Shown: positions 16,150 through 25,500 of the stretch, piece after piece
Numbering within the stretch: position 1 is the first letter of the stretch
Layout of the letters: each line of letters opens with the position of its first letter
NCBI GenBank assembly: GCA_030532905.1
Contig: JAUNKE010000028.1
Span: 1 to 32,122, forward strand
Direction of reading: 5' to 3'
Length of the DNA stretch: 32,122 bases
Source: Peptostreptococcaceae bacterium
Lineage (GTDB): Bacteria > Bacillota > Clostridia > Peptostreptococcales > Filifactoraceae
Notes under the pieces: generated by a model
The model's database searches: none
Told to the model about the DNA's origin: nothing
The model's input: the letters and a program-made list of their open reading frames with translations, nothing else
Position numbers and translations under genes: made by a program

Positions 16150-19005
16150 ATGAAGGTGAGTATGAACAGTTATGAGATAAAGAATTTCAGTTTTCAATAT
16201 CCGATGCGGGAGCAAAATGCCCTCACAGCGATTGATTTGTCAATTGCGCGTGGGGAATTTGTCGTGCTCTTCGGCATGTCGGGCTCGGGCAAATCGACCC
16301 TGCTCAAACAACTCAAGACGGTGCTTGCACCCTTCGGCAATCGAAACGGCGACATCTATTTTGAGGGAAAGAAGTTGGAGAAAATTTCGGAGCGGGAGCA
16401 GGCGAGCAAAATCGGCTATGTGACGCAGAGCCCGGACAATCAGCTCGTTACCGACAAAGTGTGGCATGAATTGGCATTCGGATTGGAGAGTCTCGGGATG
16501 CCGAGCGATGAGATTCGATTGCGCGTTGCGGAGATGGCGTCTTTTTTTGGAATCCAAACCTGGTTTCACAAAAAGGTGAGCGAATTATCGGGCGGGCAAA
16601 AGCAAATTTTGAATTTGGCATCCATTATGGCGATGCAGCCGACGGTACTGCTTTTGGACGAGCCGACCAGCCAGCTCGACCCGATTGCGTCGGGCGAGTT
16701 TTTTGAGATGCTCAAAAAAATAAATGAGGAATTGGGCGTGACGATTATTTTGTCGGAGCAGCGATTGGAAGAAGTGCTGCCGATGGCGGACAGGGCGCTG
16801 CTGATGCAGGACGGACAGGTCGTGATTGATGAAAAAGATGTGCACAGAATTGCGCGCCGGCTTCATACGACCGCGCATCCGATGTTTTATGCGCTGCCGA
16901 CCCCTGCCAGAATTTATTCTTTGCTCGAGTCGGGCGAGCGCAGTCCGATGACGGTCAAGGACGGTAAAAATTGGTTTACCGACTATGCGAGTCGGCACGA
17001 GTTGCCCGAGATTTCGCCGGAGAATCCGCTTTCACAAAAAGAAGTCGTGATTGAGATGAAGGAAGTCCGGTTTCGATATGAAAAAGACTTGCCCGATGTG
17101 GTCAAATCGGTTTCGACAAAAATTTTTGAAGGCGAATTGTATGCGATTGTCGGCGGAAACGGAACGGGCAAAACGACGACGCTTGCGCTGATGTCGGGAC
17201 TTCAGCGGGCGAATCGCGGCAAGGTCTATATTCGCGGCAAAGAATTGGACAAGATGCCGCTTCAGGAGCGATTCGAGCGATTGCTCGGGATTCTTCCACA
17301 AAATCCGCAAAATCTATTTGTCAAAAAAACGCTGTTGCAGGATTTGGAAGAGGTTTTGAAAAATCGCAAACTCGATTCGGTGCAAAAAGAAAAATTGCTC
17401 AAGGAGGTTATCGACTGTTGCGAGCTGGATAAATTGTTGAGCTATCATCCCTACGATTTGTCGGGCGGGGAGCAGCAAAGGGCGGCGCTTGCGAAAGTGC
17501 TTTTACTCGAGCCGAGCATTTTGTTTTTGGATGAACCGACAAAGGGTTTGGACGGATTTTTCAAAAGAAAGCTGGCGATCATTCTCAAAAATTTGCAGGA
17601 AAAAGGCGTTACGATTGTGATGGTCAGTCATGATGTCGAATTTTGTGCAAGTCATGCGAGTCGATGTGCGATGTTTTTTGACGGAGGCATCGTGTCGGAG
17701 AATCAGCCGAGAGCTTTTTTCGCCGGCAACAATTATTATACGACCGCGACCAATCGCATGGTGAGAGAGATTTTGCCGATGGCGATTGTGGAAGAGGATT
17801 TGCTCTTCGGCAAAAACTTTTCGGACGATTCGTCGGGGGAAAAAAGCATTGCGCTGTCGAAACAGAATGCAGTTTTATCGACGAGCGAAAATATCGAGCG
17901 CAAAAATTCGGCGACAACGAGCTATATAATAGAAGAAACACAAAAAATAAAATCCGAAAACGAAATTCAAAATCGAAAATCGGATTTTGAAATCGAAAAT
18001 GAAAAAATAAAATCCGAAAATAAAATTCAAAAACAAAAATTGAATTTTTCCAAAACAAGCGATGAATGGATGATGCAGCGACAGGCTCAAAAAAAGAAAG
18101 CCATGAGCAAAAAGATTTTAACGGCGAGCATTTTTTTCGTTTTATTTATTCTTACCTATTATATCGGAAGGAATTTTACATCCTATAAACGATACATTGT
18201 GCATATTTTTCTGTACGCGGAAATATTCGGATTCTTCTCCGCAATTTTTCCATCGGGCAATCTGGATTTGCCCAATCACTATGTGCAGGAAGAACGCGTG
18301 AGCAGAAAGTTGACGAAAAGAACGCTGATTGCGACATCGATTATTCTGATTTTGATTCCGCTGACCATCTATGTCGGCATCTATTATCTCAACGACCGAA
18401 AATATTATTTCATCAGCATGCTCATTATTTTGGAAACGCTGTTGCCTTTTGTATTGCTCTTTGAAGAAAGAAAACCGCAGGCAAAAGAATTGGTTGTGAT
18501 AGCCGTGCTTTGCGCGATGGCGATAGCGGGACGCTCCGCATTCTTTATGTTGCCGCATTTCAAACCCATCGCCGCCATTGTAATTATCGCCGGCGCATGC
18601 TTGGGTGCGGAAGCGGGATTTTTGACGGGCGCTACGACGATGTTCGTGTCCAATATGTTTGTCGGACAAGGACCGTGGACACCTTGGCAGATGTTTGCAC
18701 TCGGTATTATCGGTTTTTTGGCGGGCATCCTATACAAAAAGGGTTGGCTGCGAAAGACGACGGGCTCGCTCTGTGCCTTCGGTGCTTTTGCCGTGCTCTT
18801 TATCTATGGCGGTTTGATGAATCCCGCATCGGTGCTGATGTACCAACCCAGACCGACGCGCGAGATGTTTTTGATAGCATACATTCAAGGGCTGCCCTTT
18901 GATTTGATTTTTGCATTTGCGACCGTATTTTTTCTATGGTTTTTATCCAAGCCGATGATTGAAAAAATCGAGCGGGTCAAAGTGAAGTACGGGCTTTTGC
19001 AATAG
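16150..19005 (+). CDS. ECF transporter fusion: two ATPase domains plus an S component
   Basis: 951 aa. ATPase domain 1 (about 5-240): Walker A GMSGSGKST at 42-50, signature LSGGQ at 146-150, Walker B ending D170-E171. ATPase domain 2 (about 300-545): Walker A GGNGTGKTT at 335-343, signature LSGGE at 437-441, Walker B ending D461-E462. A charged linker (about 590-650) contains an imperfect 20-residue tandem repeat starting KIKSEN. The rest (about 655-945) is a membrane domain with roughly eight or nine segments, more than the usual six; the last 200 residues carry the S-component signature GQGPWTPWQMFALGIIGFLA. Given the riboswitch and the DUF4430 neighbour, cobalamin is the likely substrate, as for the CbrT group; inferred from context. 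An alternative start is the ATG at 16162; neither has a strong RBS. Confidence 0.92.
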   Translation: MKVSMNSYEIKNFSFQYPMREQNALTAIDLSIARGEFVVLFGMSGSGKSTLLKQLKTVLAPFGNRNGDIYFEGKKLEKISEREQASKIGYVTQSPDNQLVTDKVWHELAFGLESLGMPSDEIRLRVAEMASFFGIQTWFHKKVSELSGGQKQILNLASIMAMQPTVLLLDEPTSQLDPIASGEFFEMLKKINEELGVTIILSEQRLEEVLPMADRALLMQDGQVVIDEKDVHRIARRLHTTAHPMFYALPTPARIYSLLESGERSPMTVKDGKNWFTDYASRHELPEISPENPLSQKEVVIEMKEVRFRYEKDLPDVVKSVSTKIFEGELYAIVGGNGTGKTTTLALMSGLQRANRGKVYIRGKELDKMPLQERFERLLGILPQNPQNLFVKKTLLQDLEEVLKNRKLDSVQKEKLLKEVIDCCELDKLLSYHPYDLSGGEQQRAALAKVLLLEPSILFLDEPTKGLDGFFKRKLAIILKNLQEKGVTIVMVSHDVEFCASHASRCAMFFDGGIVSENQPRAFFAGNNYYTTATNRMVREILPMAIVEEDLLFGKNFSDDSSGEKSIALSKQNAVLSTSENIERKNSATTSYIIEETQKIKSENEIQNRKSDFEIENEKIKSENKIQKQKLNFSKTSDEWMMQRQAQKKKAMSKKILTASIFFVLFILTYYIGRNFTSYKRYIVHIFLYAEIFGFFSAIFPSGNLDLPNHYVQEERVSRKLTKRTLIATSIILILIPLTIYVGIYYLNDRKYYFISMLIILETLLPFVLLFEERKPQAKELVVIAVLCAMAIAGRSAFFMLPHFKPIAAIVIIAGACLGAEAGFLTGATTMFVSNMFVGQGPWTPWQMFALGIIGFLAGILYKKGWLRKTTGSLCAFGAFAVLFIYGGLMNPASVLMYQPRPTREMFLIAYIQGLPFDLIFAFATVFFLWFLSKPMIEKIERVKVKYGLLQ

Positions 19006-19010
19006 AATTT

Positions 19011-19031
19011 CAATCGGATATCCGATTTTGA
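19011..19031 (+). terminator. Weak hairpin after the ECF operon
   Basis: A 16-bp perfect palindrome, AATCGGAT/ATCCGATT (19012-19027), lies just after the stop codon and is followed by only four T residues. It could be a weak terminator or 3' end stabiliser. The rest of 19028-19118 shows nothing definite apart from a 6-bp dyad (ACAAGT 19095-19100, ACTTGT 19107-19112) next to the following -35. Confidence 0.4.
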
Positions 19032-19118
19032 TAAAAAATTCGTGAAAGAGGAATAAATTTCGGATAAAAAATTTTGAAATCTAACGGATATTTAACAAGT
19101 TCATACACTTGTCTGTTA

Positions 19119-19147
19119 TTGACAAAAGGTTTTTACAATGGTACATT
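19119..19147 (+). promoter_or_regulatory. Promoter of the giant surface protein gene
   Basis: TTGACA (19119-19124), exactly 17 nt, TACATT (19142-19147). The transcript would start near 19154, just before the second cobalamin aptamer. Confidence 0.7.
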
Positions 19148-19161
19148 TTAGATATAACAAA

Positions 19162-19311
19162 ATGATTGGTAAGCTATGCTTTTAATAGAGAAGTTGGGTG
19201 AAATTCCCACGCAGCTACCTTTGCCGTAATGATGACGATGAACAGATGCCACTGTCGAAAGATGGGAAGGCGTTCAAAGGATGACTCTAAGCCGGAAGAC
19301 CTGCCAATGAT
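19162..19311 (+). promoter_or_regulatory. Cobalamin riboswitch, canonical long form
   Basis: Closing stem ATGATTGGT (19162-19170) with GCCAATGAT (19303-19311), one mismatch and one G-U. The conserved pieces are all present in order: GGGTGAAATTCCCACGC, ATGCCACTGTC, GGGAAGGC, and CTAAGCCGGAAGACCTGCC. This is the classical adenosylcobalamin-type aptamer of about 150 nt. The expression platform contains GTTGAC (19312-19317) with GTCAAC (19378-19383), a possible anti-terminator pairing GAGAGT (19331-19336) with ACTCTC (19394-19399), and a terminator. Confidence 0.95.
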
Positions 19312-19391
19312 GTTGACTTATTCTGGGTTGGAGAGTATGGCAAAAATATTTCGTTTGGCAAAGGAATCAATGTGTTTGTCAACGCATTTAT

Positions 19392-19417
19392 AAACTCTCG
19401 AATCTCGGGAGTTTTTT
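19392..19417 (+). terminator. Riboswitch-controlled terminator 2
   Basis: AAACTCTCG (19392-19400) pairs with CGGGAGTTT (19406-19414), with one G-U pair, around a 5-nt loop. A run of six T residues (19412-19417) starts within the 3' arm. Its 5' arm overlaps the possible anti-terminator. Termination on cobalamin binding would silence the giant gene that starts 112 nt downstream. Confidence 0.88.
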
Positions 19418-19528
19418 GTTTGCCTGAAAGTGAAGAAAAGAAGAGTTCAACGGGGAAAAGTTTTAGGATTAGGAGGTGTGTCGAAGAATCGGGTGTTTTG
19501 ATTTTGAGATGAAAATTTAGGAGGTAAT

Positions 19529-22500
19529 ATGTTTACGAAAAACAGGATACAAAGTATCAAGAAAATCCTGTCGCTTTACATGGTCGTTCTGATGGTTGCG
19601 GGATTGTTCCCGACATCAAGTTTTGCACAAACGCAGAACGATACGGTCACTGTAACGCTGACGGTGAACGGACAGTCTCATCGCGGAGTGCTTTTAGGGG
19701 AGCAGTTTACAAAAGACGAAAAAATTGTGATGAAAAAAGGGCAAACCGTTCGGGAGATGATTCTGGATTATTGCAAAAAGCACAATGTAAAATATGGCTT
19801 TACGGGCGATAATTACTTGAACAGTCTGCATGGCTTGACCGAAAAAGAATACGGCGATTTGAGCGGCTGGACCTACCATGTTTGGGATACCGAGAAGAAG
19901 AAATATTATATGCCTGATCTCGGGGTTAACGAATACAAGTTGGAGCGCGACGAGAATATCAAATTCGTCTATCAAATCGACAATTTCTGGTGGGGGTATG
20001 AAGGCGAGAAAAAGAAAGCTGCCGACACAGCCGGAGATTTGCTGACAAAAATCGACAAAAAGAATATGTCGGGATACTTGGCAGCGATGCTTTACAATAC
20101 GGGCGTCGATGTGCCGGCGGCATACAAAAACACTGCACGCTCGAAAGTTGCCGCGCTCAAAGAATCAAGCAGTTTAGCACAGTATCATGAAGTGATTTTG
20201 GCGGTGCTCGCATCGGGCGAAAATCCTTATGCGGCTTGGGGCAGAAACCTGATTGCCGAAGTGGCGAAAAGAGATGTGCTCAACGCATCCATCGACGATA
20301 TGATTTACGCGATTGCCATCGTCAAAGCAGGCGATTTTAAACTGCCGGCGGGCACTTCTTGGGATGTCAAAAAAGTCCAAGCCGCACTCAAGGCAAAGCA
20401 AAATGCAGACGGAAGTTTCGGCGAGGGCAGCGATATCGAGAAAGTGATACGCACAGCGAGAGTCTATAATTTTGTGGAATGGGAATTCTTCTCCAAGGAG
20501 TGGAACAAGGTCGAAGATTATCTTGCCAACCAAATGCACGATGGTGGCGGTCTTCCGGCGAGCAAAGAAGATTATTTCGCAACGGCGGAATTGGTATTGG
20601 CGATGTCGAATCGCTCCAAAGATCCGAATGGATTGATTTCCTATCGAGTAACTGAAAAATGGAACAAGCTGGGCAATCCTTCTCCATATAAAGCGTTGAT
20701 GGATTTTTATATCGGAACGCAAAACGGATTCAAGCGAAATTATTTGGATAAAAAAATCGATCCGTCCATCGAGGAAATCGGCACCTTGGCGATTGTCAGA
20801 ACCGATAAACTCTACAATGATAAGCAATTTGCAGGCAAGAGTCTGTTCAAATTCGGGGAAGTAAAACCGCCGAGCAATACCGAAGAAGGAAAACTCTGGA
20901 TCGACAAAACCTATGAAGAGATTGTTGCGCGTGAAAAAGCAAATGCGGCAATCAAGGAGGAATCCGCATATATTCTCAAGCGTATGGGCGAAGAATTGTC
21001 GGATGCACAGATTAAAGCGTTGGAAGGAAAAATAAAACCGGATGCTCGTCCATTCCAAGCGTATAAGGCGGTATTGGCATCCATAACGCTGGGCAATGGC
21101 AAAGAAAAAGAAAATATCGCCAAGGTGATGGAAGAAATCAACAAGGCGGCTAACAGCAGATATAACAGTCCAAATTCAAGTGCATGGGTAGTTATTGCGG
21201 CGTATGGGACGAAAGCATCTCTCAGTGCGGAAAAAGCTAAGCACATTCGAGAAAAATTGTTAGCTTATACCTTGTTCCAACCGGGCAAAGATATAAAGCC
21301 GGAAGATAAGCATATTTATTTTGCCGGTGCGATTACCTTGCTGGATGAAAAAACTGCGCAAAGCAACTATGCAAAAAATATCGAAAAACTCATTCAATCA
21401 AAAACCGGAGATGAGTTGAGCAAAAAAGCGGATTATATTCCGAATCTAGTAACGGCTCTCAACTTGCTGGGCGAAGATATTTTCGATGCAAAATATACCA
21501 GCAAAGACGGAAATCAATTGGTGAGTATGCTTCAAGCGGGCGATATCAAGACCGATGAAATGTTCTTTGCGCTCGCATCCTATAAATTGAAGCAGCAGGA
21601 CGGCAGCAATATTTTCCAATACTCATTCGGAAAATCGACGGATGAAAAAATCCAAGATACGATTGAAAAATTTGTAGATAAAGCCGATCTTCAAGCCTAT
21701 GTCTTGAAAAAATACGACGATAGAGATGTTTCAGCACAAGTTGCACAGAACAAAGCGGAAGTTGTAAAGAAAAACTACAAATTGACGCCTCGACGCGATG
21801 TGACTCTCTACTTTAACTTGATGGCAGGCGGAGAGAATTTGCAAAATGTGGATGGACATAATTTGATTGATGGAATTACGGAAAAAGAAAGCCTCAATTC
21901 AAAGGTTGTTCACATCAACTCGCTGCTTATCTTAAATTCCGCGGATTATAAGACCAATCCGAGCCATCCGGAATCCAAAGAAACTTTTAAGTCCAAAGTT
22001 TTGCAGATGAAAGAGTTTCGACAGGACGGACAGGGGCAATATATGCTTTCCGATGTCGGCTCGGCGATGATGGCATTGGCGCCATACTACAAGGCGAAGG
22101 ATGCGGAAACGGTAAAAACAATCGATGCTTTCTTAGCGAAATTGCATCAATCGATGAAGAATGACGGTACGATTGCTCCGTTTGGACAAAACATACAGTT
22201 GGCATTACCTTATCATTCTCATAATCAAGCAGCAATTGTAGAAGGTTTGGTCTATCTCGGCATTGACCCGCATACCGATGTGCGATGCATCAAGAATGGA
22301 AAATCCTTGGTGGACGGACTATATACTTTTGAAACCAAAGACGGATTTGCGATGAAGCATGGCGATAAAGCAACAGCGGATTCTCTCTATACGAGAGCGG
22401 CACTTACCGCTTTGATTGATTATCAGCTCTATAAGCAAAATAAAAAGCAAATCCATGATTATTCGGATATTGTAAAACCGCCAAGCAATGACAAGGCTTA

Positions 22501-25500
22501 CGATGTAACTTTTGACATCACACCGGCTGAGGCAAAAGATGCTCAATTGCTCGTGACCGAAAAAGGAAAGAGCGATGCGATTGCGGCGGATAAGGATGTA
22601 TATAAATTAAAAGCCGGCGAATATACGGTTCAAGCGAGCAAAGACGGTTACGAAAAATTGACCAAAGATTTTACAGTAACTGCTGAGCCAAGCACCCATG
22701 TGGTAAAATTGGAACTTAAAAAAACGGTTGAGAGTCCGTTTGAGTTTGACAAGGCAACGCAAACCATTATCGGATACAAAAATAAAGATGTTCCGCAAGA
22801 ATTGGAAATTCCGGCACAGATTGACGGAATTGCCGTCAAAAAAATCGGTGAAAAAGCATTTATGTATTCGACTACCGCAAGTTCAAGCAAGTTGAATAAA
22901 CCGATTACGAAACTGACTCTTCCGGAAGGTTTGGAGACCGTAGAATCTATGGCATTCCAAGGAAATACTTTTACAGAAGTCAAGATTCCTTCGAGCGTCA
23001 AAGAAATCAACGGCGGATTCCGAATGTGCAAACAGCTTGCAACGGTGAATTTTGCCCCGAATTCTCAACTTGAAATCGTGGGACAGGATGCTTTCTATGA
23101 TACGGCGATAAAAGAAATCCAATTGCCGAATACCGTTCAAATAATCGGTGAAAGTGCATTCCATAGCAGTACACTCGAAAAAATCAACTTGCCGGAAGGA
23201 TTAAAAGAGATTCAGACTTCGGCATTTGCGTTAACGAAGGTGCAGGAAATTACTCTGCCGAAAAATATTGAGAAATTAAATCTCAACAAGGCGGGCAAGG
23301 AAGGCAAGAACGGATTGTTCTACAGAACCTTTGCCGACGATGCCAAAAAAGAGCTTGCTTTTACAAGAGTAAAAGATGAAAGTGGAAAGGCGACGATAGA
23401 AAATACACGCGGAGTCGTGAATCCGGTCGAAGTGAGCATCAAGTATGTCAACAAGGCGACCAAGAAAGAAATCGACACGATGCCGTCCATCCAAGCGGTT
23501 GGTATAAACAAAAAAATCGTGACGAATTTTGGAGAATATGCAACACATAAACCGACGATTGGCGATGGCGACAACAAATTGTTGATGGATTACAAAAATC
23601 CGTACGCAAGTTACAAAGTTTACTCTGACAAAGAAACGACACTAGCTGTTATCGGAAACTATTTTGCAAAAAATAGCGAGTGGACATTTGACGCGCCGGA
23701 CATCGCAGGCTACAACAAGCCGGCATCCGTCAAGAGAACTTTGACAAATGACAAAGAAGAAGTTGTTTTTGAATATGCTCCGACTGACCAAAAATTCAAA
23801 TTGAAGCTCGATGGTGTAGGATTGACTTCCGAGCCGAAAGCGGGCGAGTTGGAAGCGAATACCGAGGTACAAATCACCGTTACTCCGCCGGCGAACAAGA
23901 CTTTAAAAAAATTGTTGCTCAACAACAAAGAAGTACAACCGACCAAAGACGGAGTGCTTTACAAATATAGCTTCAAGATAACTGAAGATACAACGGTAAG
24001 CGTCGAATATGAAGATGCAAACTACAACAAAGAAATTCAAGTTCAAGCCGAAAAAACCGAGCTTAAACTCGGCGAAAAAACAAAGGTCAAAGTTCAATAT
24101 CGCGGACAGGATATCATGTTGCCGAACAAAGATATCGTAGTCGAATTTGATAAGGAGCTTTTGAGCCTTGAAGAAAAAACGGGCGAAGTGACCGCAATCG
24201 GAAGCGGAACCGTTGTGCTTAGCGCAAGATTGAAAAATCAGCCGAGCACGAAGGATGAAGTCAGCTTTGACATCAAGCCGATTATGGTCAGCGTACGCAT
24301 TGAAGATGTCAATGAGACGCTTTATAAGCCTACCCAAGTGAAAATTGATTCGCTCAAGGTGAAAAAAGGCGTTGACTATTACGAAGATATCACATTCAAA
24401 AATCCGAATGCTTTCTTGGCGGTAAAAAATCTGCTTCAAGCCAAAGGAAAGGACACTTCAAAACAGACTGTTCTGGATTTCGATAAAGACGGGAACTGGA
24501 TGAAGGTTATCGATTCCCTCAACCCAAAGACTAAGTATGGAAACAATGCAAGCTTTATGTTTGCGGTCAACGATACTTTAGCGGATAAGGGAGCGGGATA
24601 TTATGAAATTAAAGACGGCGATGCGGTAATCATCTATGTAACGCAGGATTGGAACGAATCCGACGGCTATGTATATTTTGAAAAACCGCAATATCAGGTA
24701 AAAGCCGGCAAAGAGTTAAGCGTGAAATTGCTCCATCAAGAATGGAATATGAAAGACTCAAAGCCGGGTGCAAGAACGCCTTTCAAAGATGCGACCTTAC
24801 TCAACGACACGGTTGTTCTGAAAGATAAAGCCGGCAAAGAAATCATCTCCAACGATGCCGGTGAATTTAAAGTCACCTTTGCTCAAAAGGGAACATACCA
24901 TCTTTCAGCACAGAAAATTGAAAATGGCGTCAACCGAATTTCCAGACCTTACGCAATCGTTGAAGTAACCGACGAGACAAATCCGGGCCTCAGCATCCGA
25001 GACATTGATAAAATCCAAGACATTCAAGTGGAGAAAGGAACCGAGCGTGCAAAACTTCCGTTGCCGAGCAAGGTAAGCGCAACGCTGAGTGACAACAGCA
25101 AAACGGATTTGACATTGACTTGGGATGATGCTGCTCCGCCATACGATGCGGAAAAAGGCGGCGAGTATATCTTTGAGGCAAGATACGATTTACCGGCGAA
25201 TGTCAGCGGAAACAAACCGCAAGTTACGGCAAAAGTCATCGTAAAAGACCCGACAACACCGCCAAGTTTGGATGAAGTATTACAATGGGCGAAACAAAAA
25301 CAAGATGTCATCATTGAAGAATATGCATCCAGAGAAGCAACGAAGGATTGGTGGAAGATTGCGGAACTCGGAAGTGTCGGCAAAGAAATCAAGCCGAAAG
25401 ATTTGGAATTTATCAAAGAGAATTTGATAAAAGACGGCGAATTAGTTGATAATACGGGATTACTTCTAAAATCTGTACTCGCACTTCGAGCAGCCGGAAT

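Noticed and set aside
20174..21058. 294-codon minus-strand open frame
   Set aside because: Antisense shadow of the giant surface protein.
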